The notes beneath the pieces were generated by a model. It had not been told where the DNA came from. It did not search any database and saw only the letters and a list, made by a program, of their open reading frames with translations. Below are positions 45,665-56,279 of a DNA stretch of 64,000 nucleotides, piece after piece. Location: the NCBI GenBank assembly GCA_038496445.1, contig JALMLS010000577.1, positions 310,001-374,000 on the forward strand. The letters run 5' to 3'. The stretch's first letter is position 1. Each line of letters starts with the position of its first letter. Source of the stretch: Trichosphaerium sp. ATCC 40318. Taxonomy: Eukaryota > Discosea > Flabellinia > Trichosidae. A program made the translations under genes and the position numbers.

Positions 45665-47935
45665 ATGTTTTTTTCTGTTGAACTTTTAGTTAAGGGTGAA
45701 GGTGTATTTGCAACAATATGGTTAGTATTACCTTGTTTAAAAGTAAACATAAACCTAGGCTTGCAGCTCATTGGAATGGTGACCAGAAGCTATCAAAGAG
45801 GGCTGTTCTTGAAGCAGATATTACCAAATTATGGTAAAAAAAAAATTATTTTGATTTTACACTTTCGTATAATTAATCAATATGTCAAAATCTAGTGCGA
45901 GCCTTAGCTCTCCGACTGTTAAACTAGCTCTAAGGCTACAAGCACAGTTATTCTATGGGTTGGTAGTGGTATTAAACAAGCGAGCAACGTACTTTTTGAG
46001 TAAGGACAAACAACTTCGTAATGTCAGCACTTTATCTAATACCTAGTTCAAGGATCTGCTTTGGATTGTATGAGCGCTTTTCGCAAACAAAAACCAATTT
46101 GTATTAATCTGGCAAAACCATTTGCGACTATCGGTTCAATTACACTCTCAGACAATGGTGGATATGAACATTTTCCAATTGAGTTTCCACCAGACTATGA
46201 CGACATTCCGGGCTCAATGTACGTTTCTAGAGTTATTTTCAACACAGTTACTAATACCTATCTACAGAGGAGGATATATAGACAGCTATGATGTGTTTGA
46301 TAAACCTGAAGGACCTAGAGGTACACGACTTTTGGCTGAACTTTATGAAAGAACTGGCAATGTGACTAACTGATTCAAAGGTGGAGCTTTTGGTAACATG
46401 CATGAACAATTCCAAAGGCGGCTATCTATAAAACAAGACCATATATCAATGAAAGAAATGGTGAATGACCTACTGGATGTACCTCTGTAAGCTATTATGT
46501 TCATACAATCGTTCTATTTTTAAATCCTAAACAAAACTTTGTTATTGTAGCGAACCTTTCGTTTTAGAGGATATGAATGGGGATGTAGATGACGTACAGC
46601 TAGAACCTTTAGAAATAGATTTAGATATACCAATGTCTCCTCAGGTACATAAAACACTATCAATAAAACCACAGTATGAACGTGTTGAGTGAACTCGACG
46701 TGTTCAATGTTGTAACATCCACCATAAAAAAAAATGACATAGTCCTTTGCGCTTTTGTATCTATCTCTAACTGCCTTCCTCAAAGACTGAACGAGACTGG
46801 AATTCACTACCTCCATATAACAGAACTAAGAGAAACTTAAGAAGGCTACAACGTGAGAAATATATCCGTATTGGTTCGTTATTCTTGCTTCTACTTGTTC
46901 TTTCTTTCCGCGTTTTTTCCTCATTGAGATTATAGATGAGTCACTGGAAATGACTTCCAAAAAACTGCAACAACACATATTAAACACTTCACCAATAGTG
47001 AGGAAAAGACAGACAATAATATCATCACCAGAGTACCATTGTTTTTCTACTGATTTTTTTTAACTTTTTTCACTGTTTTTTCTTGCATCTAACTTCGTGA
47101 TATCAGTCTACCATTACCTGGACAAATATTAGATGTTCCTGCAATGGGTACGTTGAATGAATCCATAAAGACTATATTCTAAGTAATATTTTACGTAACA
47201 GAGCTCAACACAACTTTTAAAAAACTGTGGGTTGGCGGAGCAAACTTTGGTGCTGGTGTAAATTCATTCGCTGACTTACATAATTCTCCTCCTCGAGCAC
47301 CTTATGAAGGTACCGATACCTCCTTCTGCGTATATTTAGTTTATATTTAATCATTGGAATAGATCTAGAAAATGGTAACATCGAAAGTAGTGATGAAGGT
47401 GGTAGTGATGCAGTTGAACATAGTTTCTATTTCGGTTGGTAGTTTTTTTTTTTTGCAGACAATAGTATGAAACTCACTTCTCAAAGCTATTTTCTTTTGT
47501 AGCTCCTGAGGATGACGACAATGACGTGATTATTATAAATAAATACTACCCACCTGCTGAAACCTTAACACATGATACTCGCATACCTCTCTCACTTGAA
47601 GCTCAGAGTGTGTTAAAGTACGTGCGATATCGACAAAAAAGGCTTTTGTCTGCAGACTTAGCTCAGAATCCACGAACTTTTAAAACCGTTTTTTAGGAGT
47701 ATAAATCATAGTTTCACAGCGGATGATGACTACGTAACTTTTGACCAGGTACGTATTCGTCAAAGGTAATATTTTTGATGTCTAATTGTATACTTTTCGG
47801 ATACAGGTTGTGAAAGGAAGAAATAGAAGTGAAGTTGCTAAATATTTTAATCATTGCTTGCTCCTTTCAGCACAACGAAGTGTAAAACTAAAACAGAACA
47901 AACCGTATGGACCAATATTGATAAAGAAGAGTTGA
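45665..47935 (+). CDS. Cohesin kleisin subunit, Rad21/Rec8 type
   Basis: The start MFFSVELLVKGEGVFATIW and the following exons (LAAHWNGDQKLSKRAVLEAD, SPTVKLALRLQAQLFYGLVV, VLNKRATYFLSKD) match the N-terminal helical domain of Rad21/Rec8, which binds the SMC3 neck. The middle exons are acidic and poorly conserved (DMNGDVDDVQLEPLEIDLD), as usual for kleisins. The last exon (VAKYFNHCLLLSAQRSVKLK then PYGPILIKKS, stop at 47935) is the winged-helix domain that binds the SMC1 head. There are ten or more exons and several use GTTAGT donors. I cannot tell the mitotic from the meiotic paralogue. Confidence 0.88.
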
Positions 47936-48167
47936 AACTGAGAGAACCTGTTTCTTTGTACATTAAATCAACAAAAAAAAAAAATCGCAACAAAACTCAA
48001 CTCGCTCTCGGACTGTTGTCTTGCCATATTTTAAGCTATGACATACAAGTTCCTTTTAAAAGGTTAATATTAGTCCAGCTGAGCTGGGCTAGGACCACTA
48101 CAACCTAAACAATAATGCTGTCTTTTTGAAATTTTTTTTATTGTTATGAGTTCTTAATGAAGTTGTC

Positions 48168-48767
48168 TTAGTATGAGAACATTGGCGTTTGGTAATAAGT
48201 ATGTAACACCAGAATTTTACCTCCTCTCTTCATCTTACATATAAACCTTGAATCACCAATAGATGCACCATTACCGCTTGTTGATGTTCTCCAAACAGAT
48301 AAAATATCAAAAATATTCGATTCATTTTGCACGTGATTAAAATAATCTTTTGCACCTTCAAGTAATGGTTTCCCATTTATCCATTTTGGAAATTTTCTTA
48401 CAAAACTAATAGGAGAAGATAACTTAGTGTAACGCGCTATTGCAGGCTCTTCTACAAAGTCAGTTTTAGTCAATTTCTGCTTCCAATGGAAAAAATCGAT
48501 TTCAAGGTCTGCTAGGTATTTTTCGTGTTTCTTTATGTCATCTATCCACTTGTACGTCATCTCAACGCGCGTGTGGCCGTATTTCTTGCCAGGAGAACAC
48601 ACTGAACCGCTCCATACCTTTAAAAAGAAGTCTAGAGTGTATCTTTGGCCAACTGCTAGCTCTAGCGTTGTTTTATTTAGAGCTGCGAACGTATTTAACC
48701 CATCATAGTCTAGAAACTCTAGTACGTTAATTGATAGTATCTCACGAGGTAATTTAAGCATTTTCAA
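48168..48767 (-). CDS. F-box protein, short
   Basis: Intronless, 199 aa (the second ATG at 48761 is an equally good start). LKLPREILSINVLEFLDYDG followed by LNTFAALNKTTLELA is a clear F-box. The rest has Trp-rich segments (KWIDDIKKHEKYLADLEIDF, HWKQKL) but no repeat. It could be one more SCF adaptor with an unrecognised substrate domain. Confidence 0.7.
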   Translation of the reverse strand: MKMLKLPREILSINVLEFLDYDGLNTFAALNKTTLELAVGQRYTLDFFLKVWSGSVCSPGKKYGHTRVEMTYKWIDDIKKHEKYLADLEIDFFHWKQKLTKTDFVEEPAIARYTKLSSPISFVRKFPKWINGKPLLEGAKDYFNHVQNESNIFDILSVWRTSTSGNGASIGDSRFICKMKRGGKILVLHTYYQTPMFSY

Positions 48768-50146
48768 AGCTAAGCAAGCTATTAGACGCTAGTGCAGTGG
48801 TAATAAAATTAAATACGCTGCCAGTACTTTTCCTTACCTCTTAAAATAGTTTTGGAGACCTGTGGTTTCAAAGAAGAGGCAACTGACTCGAGTCGTGTCA
48901 ACAAGTGTCACTTCAATGAATGGAGCTGTTTGAACGAGCGTTCTCCTGAACAGGGTAGCGCATGGTGCAGGCAATGGGGCATGTGACGCACGACTGGACC
49001 GAGATAATAGTCTAGTGGTTACCAAGATACTTTCTCTTGGATAATTACAACATGACAAAGCGCAAAGGTTCATAACAGAGCCTTATATAGGCTTTGTAAC
49101 TCTCTTGGGTGGAATATTGTAACGTCTCAAAATTGTTCCAGAACACCTTGGAAAACTTGGTACCGCTTTGCAAGTACTGGAAGAATTTAGCAGGTATCCA
49201 AAGTTTGAAGATAATCGTTACGCTAACAACCAATGTGCGTGTACAATGTTGCAAGACAGAGGTAACCACGAATAAATTACTTTTATGGACTAAGTTACTG
49301 TAAACCGTAACTCAAGACTAGATTGGTAACATCTTCTTGTTAATGTTATAGCAATAAACGAACTATTAAAATAATTTTATGTTACAAACAACGCCAATAT
49401 GTCGCAAACTTTTGTTTGATGTTGAATCATGATAAATAGTGACTGAGGTTAATTTGTTGATTGAATATCTTAGCGTTTTTTTCCCATTTCAAAAAGTTAC
49501 CTCGTGCTTTCAAAAGGTTTGTCGTGTTAGATTGGATAACATTGTGATATAATGGATACACGCATGGGACAAGGCACTCGGTCTTTGGTGGCTGTAGTGT
49601 AGCCACACGAGCAATTTATTATGAAGACATTTTGAATTGCAAATGATCTACATCTTCGTATTGTATCACGTGTTTACCAATGCAGCTTTCATCTTCTTAA
49701 CCTTAGATTGTACACGTAAACTCACCCTAACATGGCTAGAAACTTAACTTCAAGATAACAACTAAACTAGTAGAGCTACGTTGTAAGCGTATAAACGGCA
49801 ACACCAAATCTCTACTTTGCTACGTACTCCGAGCATAATCGCACGTTATAGCAGTTGTTGTCGTAAAGATATTCTACAATACCTCTAAAACTATTAGAAT
49901 GCCGTGGGCATGTTTGCGTCCTTTATCATGACTACGTTGATGGATTAGCTTTCTGGATAAATATGATTACAAACGACAATTGTTGGCCTTTGATAACCCT
50001 GAATTCTACATTACGGATGTACTCAAGTTACCTAAGCCTTCACTGCCTAAACCATGTAAAGTCAAGCCGGTTCGTTCCAGCTAAAGCCAAAAACACTTTA
50101 GAAACAAAAAGCTACCAACAACTTATTACCCACGTGATATAATTTA
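48768..50146. other. Long spacer; nothing convincing
   Basis: Short open frames on both strands lack motifs or a plausible exon chain. The right end is the insertion site of the DNA transposon (TA at 50145-50146). Confidence 0.4.
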
Positions 50147-50197
50147 GTGAAAAGTATAAAATGTCCCAATTCTAGGTAAAATGTCCCCACTTTTCAA
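50147..50197 (+). repeat. Left terminal inverted repeat
   Basis: 51 bp; 47 positions equal the reverse complement of the right repeat. It also contains a repeated sub-motif (AAAATGTCCC at two places), which could be a paired transposase-binding site. Confidence 0.93.
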
Positions 50198-50205
50198 TTT
50201 TTAAA

Positions 50206-52008
50206 ATGCCTCGCAGAAGTGCCGCAAAGGCTAAAAACATGGCAGAGGCCACAAAGGAAGTACTTTATAAACTAAAGAAGCGTAAACCTTCACAAACACT
50301 CTCAATTCGTCAAATTTGCATCACAGTGGCTAAAAAACACTGTGTTAAATCAGAATCACTACGAAAGCGTGTTCAGAGGGCATTTGCAAAGGAGAATTCG
50401 GAGAATTTCAAATCTCATGGCAACCAACTTTTTACGGATTTTGAAGAAGAAATGTTGGTTGGCTACTGTTTGAGTTTTAGCGGGCGTCATATGCCTCTAT
50501 CACGTGCAGCCTTGATATCTATGGCACAAAGTCTGTACAAGAAGAAGAAGTTGACCAGTATGGAAGCTTGGTGTGATGGCTTCACTGAAAGACACAATAT
50601 TGAACTCAAAGCCACTGTTTCGAAGACAATTCGCCGCTGCCGTGTATCTCCTGTCACTCTGCCACGTGTAGAAGCTTGGTGTGATGGTTTTGAGCGATTC
50701 TCAGAGATGTATTATATGAACCCAGATTTGATGTTCAATTGTGACGAAAAGTTGATAACAGCATCAAGTGACAAGTATCAACACATTACCTTTCAAGATA
50801 GAACGATGAAAATTGCTGGGCGGCTGAACAATAACACAAGCAGCCCTCTCACGTTGATTCCGTTTGTTTCAGCCTCTGGACGCGTACTGGTGTCAATTTA
50901 TATAATGGCAGCAAAAAACAAAGGTGATGAACAAAAAGTGCATCAAATGACAGTACCCAGACCAACAAATACCCGCTCTTCATGGCCTAGATACTATATA
51001 TTTCATGGTAAAGGGTATGTGACCAACGAAATTTGGCCAAAAATTCTTGATGTGTTCTTAAAGCACTTGAAAATTTTTCAAGGGGACAGGGTTGCATTTT
51101 TATTCCTTGATAGATTGGCCAGCCACATTAAAACAGAATCGTTACAAAAATGCCTTGAACAGCATGTACACACTATCACATGGGTGCCTCATACCTCACA
51201 TTTCAGGCAACCCTTAGATGACAAGCCATTTGCTACCCTAGCTCAGGCATATAAATTAAACAGGAAAATTACAATTGAAAGTGGCACAGAGATCAAACAT
51301 AAAACACAACGTTATGACATAATGGCTGTTGCAGCTGCAGAGACCAAAGCACTGTCTCCCAAAATCTTAAAATCGGCATGGAAGTCCGTGGGCATTGTAC
51401 CCTACAACAGAAAGTTGATCTTAAATCATGCTTCAAAAAATGTAGGGGTCCAACCTAAACAATCACCTTCCTTCATCACTGATACTGCTAGAAAAGCCAA
51501 AAACGCTATGGATGAGCTATACAGCCACAGCAATCAAGTAAATGCCCTAACAATCGGTCCAATGACAGTACCAAAAGGGGATGCTTATATTGCTACCCAA
51601 ATGGTTGAATTAGCAAAAAAAAAAAAGATAGATAAAGAACAAGAAATTAAACACAAGGCAGAGCTAAGGCAACTCAAGAGAGATGCTAAACAAAAAAAAA
51701 TTGAGGAGGAGAATGTTTGTAGAGAGGAGACAAGACAGAAAAAAGAAAAAAAAAAACAGGAAAAAAAACTTGCCGCTGCTAAGAAGAAGTACAAAAATGA
51801 ATGTGAGACCTGTCAGATATGTGGCGAGCGCTTATGGAGGGGAGGATCTACGTGGGTGTGGTGTGAAGTCTGTGATCAGTATGGGTCATGCCCATGCTGC
51901 TTAAAAGAATTTGATGGAAAAAAAATGGTTGAAATGCACGAAGAAGAATGTACAGGAGGGCGATCTTTTGGTAACTGGTACTCAACGCAAATGGACACAT
52001 CATATTAA
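50206..52008 (+). CDS. DDE transposase, pogo/Tigger-like
   Basis: 600 aa, intronless. The N-terminal 120 residues form helix-turn-helix/CENP-B-like DNA-binding regions (SIRQICITVAKKHCVKSESL, then FTDFEEEMLVGYCLSFSGRH). The DDE core shows the expected acidic sites: FNCDEKLI (first D), FLFLDRLASHI (second D, usually LDGHxSH) and HTSHFRQPLDDKPF (third D after QPL). The C-terminal part is a Lys/Glu-rich helix, then a Cys-rich zinc-binding end (CQICGERLW, WCEVCDQYGSCPCC, HEEEC). All three catalytic acids are present, so the enzyme may be active. Confidence 0.92.
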   Translation: MPRRSAAKAKNMAEATKEVLYKLKKRKPSQTLSIRQICITVAKKHCVKSESLRKRVQRAFAKENSENFKSHGNQLFTDFEEEMLVGYCLSFSGRHMPLSRAALISMAQSLYKKKKLTSMEAWCDGFTERHNIELKATVSKTIRRCRVSPVTLPRVEAWCDGFERFSEMYYMNPDLMFNCDEKLITASSDKYQHITFQDRTMKIAGRLNNNTSSPLTLIPFVSASGRVLVSIYIMAAKNKGDEQKVHQMTVPRPTNTRSSWPRYYIFHGKGYVTNEIWPKILDVFLKHLKIFQGDRVAFLFLDRLASHIKTESLQKCLEQHVHTITWVPHTSHFRQPLDDKPFATLAQAYKLNRKITIESGTEIKHKTQRYDIMAVAAAETKALSPKILKSAWKSVGIVPYNRKLILNHASKNVGVQPKQSPSFITDTARKAKNAMDELYSHSNQVNALTIGPMTVPKGDAYIATQMVELAKKKKIDKEQEIKHKAELRQLKRDAKQKKIEEENVCREETRQKKEKKKQEKKLAAAKKKYKNECETCQICGERLWRGGSTWVWCEVCDQYGSCPCCLKEFDGKKMVEMHEEECTGGRSFGNWYSTQMDTSY

Positions 52009-52070
52009 AATCAGAATAAAAAAGTATTTTTTTTAAGAGCGTAGCATCAATTTTTTGTTCAAAAAAAGTG

Positions 52071-52121
52071 TTGAAAAGTGGGGACATTTTACCTGTGGTT
52101 GGGACATTTTATACTTTTCAC
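52071..52121 (-). repeat. Right terminal inverted repeat
   Basis: 51 bp inverse of the left repeat, ending CTTTTCAC before the duplicated TA. It lies 86 bp upstream of the next gene's ATG, so it may have displaced part of that promoter. Confidence 0.93.
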
Positions 52122-52207
52122 TAATTGTAGTATTTCCGCGGTTGTTACACCTTCCGTGTCCCGTTTGATAATATCCACCTCTATAACGTCTATAATACTA
52201 TAAAAGA

Positions 52208-53068
52208 ATGGGCGAGTATGTAATCGTACGTTTTGACACTCTTTTGAGTCGTACACTGTCTTTTTTCGTTTTCTCATTTACTCTTCGATTTAAACAGTCA
52301 AACGCATGCGCCCGAGTGACTCCTACGCTTGAGTATCTTCCTCCTGAAATACAACTTGATATTATGGATATTTCTGTGGAGGCTTATATTAAATGGCCTT
52401 TACTTTGTAAACGTACAGCGATGAGTACAAGATTTGATCGTTTCCTTAAAAAACATGGAAAATGGAAAAGCTTCAAAAACGATTGTTTAGTTGAACAATG
52501 CTACTGGATTAATGGTCGTGCTGATGGTCCTTATATTAACTGGTATGATGATGGTGTTCTTTTTATAAAATGCCACCATGTCGATGATAAACTCGAAGGT
52601 GATTACAAGCAATGGTATCACAATGGAAAACTGGAAATTTTATGTGAATATAAAAAAGGTAAAAGAGAAGGTGTTTATAAAGAGTTCTACTCAACAGGTG
52701 AGATATTCAGAGAGTGTATTTATATAAAAGGTATTAAGCAAGGAATGGAGAAAAAGTGGTATTTTGATGGTAATATTGATACTGTAAGTCATTATAAAGA
52801 TGATAAAAGACATGGTGAGTATCAGACTTGGTTTGGTGGTAAAATCGTTTTAAAGTGTTTTTATGTTAATGGTAAGAGAGAAGGATTGTTTCGTAGGTTT
52901 GATAATAGTGGTACTATAAGAGAAGAGTGTTGTTATATAAATGATTTGGCTGAAGGTGAACATAAAACGTGGTATGGGAATGGACAGTTAAGTACAATTT
53001 CTTTTTACAATAAGAATTGTCAACAAGGAGAGGTTAAGAAGTGGCTACCTAACGGAGATTTATGCTAA
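52208..53068 (+). CDS. F-box-like / MORN_2-type repeat protein, copy B
   Basis: Intronless, 286 aa. After an unusual hydrophobic leader (RTLSFFVFSFTLRF) the F-box-like block reads YLPPEIQLDIMDISVEAYIK WPLLC, then HGKW, as in the paralogue at 7064-7975. Eight or nine units follow on the pattern KREGVYKEFYSTGEIFRECI / YVNGKREGLF. The leader has no counterpart in copy A; a TA-inserted transposon ends 86 bp upstream. The true start could have been altered by that insertion, or an intron acceptor before SNACARVTP might matter. Confidence 0.83.
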   Translation: MGEYVIVRFDTLLSRTLSFFVFSFTLRFKQSNACARVTPTLEYLPPEIQLDIMDISVEAYIKWPLLCKRTAMSTRFDRFLKKHGKWKSFKNDCLVEQCYWINGRADGPYINWYDDGVLFIKCHHVDDKLEGDYKQWYHNGKLEILCEYKKGKREGVYKEFYSTGEIFRECIYIKGIKQGMEKKWYFDGNIDTVSHYKDDKRHGEYQTWFGGKIVLKCFYVNGKREGLFRRFDNSGTIREECCYINDLAEGEHKTWYGNGQLSTISFYNKNCQQGEVKKWLPNGDLC

Positions 53069-54256
53069 GGTTTGTCAGTGGTTTAATTTTGTTAAGCGAA
53101 GAAGGAGAGGGCGGTATTCACTCATTATCTAGTCTATCAGCCTGTTACTGTCTTGTACAATAACAAAACCGGGAAAAAAAGCCACGATCGGGTTAACGTT
53201 TTTTGTTTGAGTTTCTAACTAGTTTGGTCTCTGCAACATTCAAGCATAAAAGTGACATTGAAAACTTTAGTAAATAAAATGTACAATAACAATAAAAGAC
53301 CATTGACTATTAGATATAAGAGCAACGTTCAAACCCGTGCAAAATAATCAGTAGTTTTTTGCACCAAAACTTCCGGTTTTTTTCACGTTATATAAAAGCC
53401 AACATTTGATCATCCGCAGTCGTAGAGTGAGACTATCAACCTTATAGCGTGCGTACAAGTCTATATTTCCACTGATATATAGTAGCAGTCTTGAAGTTCA
53501 TGAGATCAAAACGTATTAAATCAGTAAAACAGCAGCATGTTCATGTATATTCGAGCATTGAAAAATATCTCTTTGTTTTAGTGAATCCCACTTTTGGTTG
53601 TATTTCTTCGGAGGTTATTGGGCTGATGTAATTTGATAATATATTCAGAATATGTCGTACAAGTGAATAGTGACATAATATTACGGTTGTACAATACAAC
53701 GCAATGCTTTAGCTAAAAGTTCTCAGGTGTTGCTCAGCGGAAGTTCTTTACGAAACCTTCGTTTGTGTAGCTGTATTCAAGCAGCGAGACAAGGTATGTG
53801 GAAATAAATCGGTACACAGCGAGATTGGTTTGAAGACATGAAGAACCCAAATCTGCTGTAGAGTGCACAAGTACGAGATTGTAAAACTCCAGTTGGGTTT
53901 TCTTCCATTCTTGCTCTATAGTACTCAACAACTTCGTGTGATCAGTTAGCGCTGAACTGGCGACTACATAAGGCGAGGTATCACTGTACCAATGGAATTA
54001 CAGTACTGAGTATCGAATGGCCGCAAGTATCGGCCATATTTTGGTTATTTTTGGTTTTTTTAGACTGGCTTTTTATTTTATGCGTCACGTTTTTGATCAC
54101 GTGATATATTCGTTATTTTCACCTGTAGATAGTGTTACGCACGTGGAAAAACCAGAAGCGGGATATCTAATCCCGATAGGAAGAAATTGCTAGCGCTAGT
54201 GTTCACATGAAACTTGTCCATATTTTTTAGCTCAGAAAACATTCAGCACACAAACA
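53069..54256. other. Long spacer; nothing convincing
   Basis: No supported gene. A TCACGTGA palindrome and a TATA-like stretch lie in the last 200 bp before the next gene. Confidence 0.4.
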
Positions 54257-56005
54257 ATGCATCATTTGTCACTGGTACTATCCCTTCTCGCTCTTGTAGC
54301 ACTTTGTGCAGTACGTATCTTAGTTTAAAGCGAGAAAACAGTTAAAAACTAGTATAACAAAGTGCTTACTCTTCTTTAGGGTCAAACAAACGACCCTTGC
54401 GTCAACGCTTGTTTACCAGACTTTGGTGCTTGTACAGCTAGCCCTGTAAGATGTAGAATTATTCTCATCACGTGTATCACAGCTTGTAATGACGACCCAA
54501 CTGACATGCCGACCGATATGCCAACCGACATGCCTACGGATAACCCAACCGATATGCCTACCGACATGCCTACAGACAACCCAACTGACATGCCTACCGA
54601 TATGCCTACAGACAACCCAACTCTCGCGTGTTTGGGTGAATGCCGTGAACGAGTCCAGGCATGTTTACAAGATGCGTCCACCACTGACGAAAGAAGACAA
54701 TGTGTCGATGATTACAGGCAATGCCAAACCGATTGTAACCCAACATCAACTCCACGGCCAACTGAAGAACCTACTTGCAGAGATATGTGCATTCAAGCGT
54801 TCAGAGAGTGTAGCGAAAGCAGAGACAACGGACAGGATTGCCGAGAAGTATTGCGAATGTGTTTAACTGATGAATGCGATATTGATCTTCCAACAAACCG
54901 ACCAACAGACGAGCCACCTTGTGGACAACCATGTATCGAAGAATTCAGAGCTTGTAACGAAAACGATGGAGATGCTGAAGAATGCCGCCAAGCTTTAAGA
55001 GAGTGTCTACAACGCGAGTGCAATCTCCCAACAGACATGCCGACTGATATGCCTACAGATGACCCAACAGATATGCCTACGGACGAACCAACAGACGAGC
55101 CAACAGAGAACCCAATAGCTGGATGCTTCAGGGAGTGCCGCACTATATTCCAAATGTGTATGGATGACGCAACCACTGGCGCTGAAAGGATAGCATGTTC
55201 ACAATCCTTCAGAGAATGCCAACAGGATTGTAACCCAACATCAACTCCACGACCAACAGAAGAGCCTTCTTGTAGAGAAATGTGTATGGAAGTGTTCAGA
55301 GAGTGTAACGAAAACGATGGAGACATTCAAGAGTGTCGTGACGCTCTAAGAGAATGTCTTGTAGAAGAATGCGATATCGATATTCCTACACCACGACCAA
55401 CTGAAGAGCCTACTTGCAGAGAAATGTGTATTCAAACATTCAGGGAGTGTACTGAAGACGGCAATGGACAAGACTGCGGAGAAGTATTAAGAATGTGTCT
55501 TGCTGACGAATGCGATATAACCCTTCCAACAAGACCTACAAATTGTAGACAAATGTGCTTCGCTTCACACAGAGAATGCAGATTAAACGGAGGAGACGCT
55601 GAAGAATGCAATCTAGCTCTGAGAGAATGTCTCACAGAAGAATGTGATATCGATCTTCCAACAGACAGACCAACAGACTTACCTACAGACATGCCTACGG
55701 ACTTGCCTACTGATATGCCAACAGATCCTGTAGACACGTCAGATGGTCAAGTAGTTGATTGTTTACAAGACTGTAATGCAGACTACAGGGAATGCGCTGA
55801 TTCGGACGATATCCCTGTGTCTGAATGTAGAGAAGAAAGACGTAATTGTCGCGCAAGCTGCACTGATAGACCTACAGGAACACCTCGACCAACAAACCCA
55901 CCATCTTGCAGAAGACTGTGTGTTGATGCCTTCAGGGAATGCATGTCCAATGGAGTAGCAAGTCAATGTGTTCCAGCGCTCAGAGCATGTAATGACGAGT
56001 GTTAG
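54257..56005 (+). CDS. Secreted protein of ten six-cysteine modules with PTD linkers
   Basis: Two exons: 54257-54310 (signal peptide MHHLSLVLSLLALVALCA) and 54380-56005; 559 aa. Ten modules share the cysteine plan C-x3-C-x6-C-x(6-12)-C-x6-C-x(3-4)-C, for example CLGECRERVQAC...CVDDYRQCQTDC. Helix-favouring residues lie between the cysteines, so each is probably a disulfide-stapled helical hairpin. Modules are joined by linkers of PTD, PTDM or PTDN triplet repeats or by NPTSTPRPTEEP-like strings, which are rigid and probably O-glycosylated. No TM or anchor is seen. I know no named family with this build; a wall, cyst-coat or mucus component is inferred. Confidence 0.85.
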
Positions 56006-56279
56006 ATAGTTGTACTAGCAAAAATAAACCATCTACAGTCGTAAAAACGACAGTTGTTTTTTGTCAGTTTATTTTCCAACGCGAAGTTGACTGTATTTTA
56101 CAGGTACAGTCGAGTGGCTATAACTTTCCGACAAAACTTTTCCTTTCGTGACAGTTATTATGAGCTCTTATGGGACGTTTTTTGTAAACTCAGAGGTAGA
56201 CCTGAGCACTAACATCTTAATTTGTAACTAGCTTAACCGGTGTAATTTTTTTATTCCCAAGAACACTACGAAAACGGAC

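Larger units (their letters stand above)
50147..52121 (+). mobile_element. Complete Tc1/mariner-superfamily (pogo/Tigger-like) transposon, 1975 bp
   Basis: The element begins GTGAAAAGTATAAAATGTCC and ends with its inverse. The terminal inverted repeats are 51 bp each, 50147-50197 and 52071-52121, and differ at only four central positions. Both sides carry TA (50145-50146 and 52122-52123), the target duplication of this superfamily. One uninterrupted transposase ORF fills the interior. Near-identical termini and an intact ORF suggest recent insertion. Confidence 0.93.

Noticed and set aside
52208..52300. Possible intron (GTATGT to AAACAG) at the start of F-box/MORN copy B
   Set aside because: Removing it creates an early stop; the unspliced frame stays open into the F-box.
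54382..55737. Minus-strand ORFs with SVGMSVG repeats
   Set aside because: Antisense shadow of the PTD linkers in the secreted Cys-rich protein.
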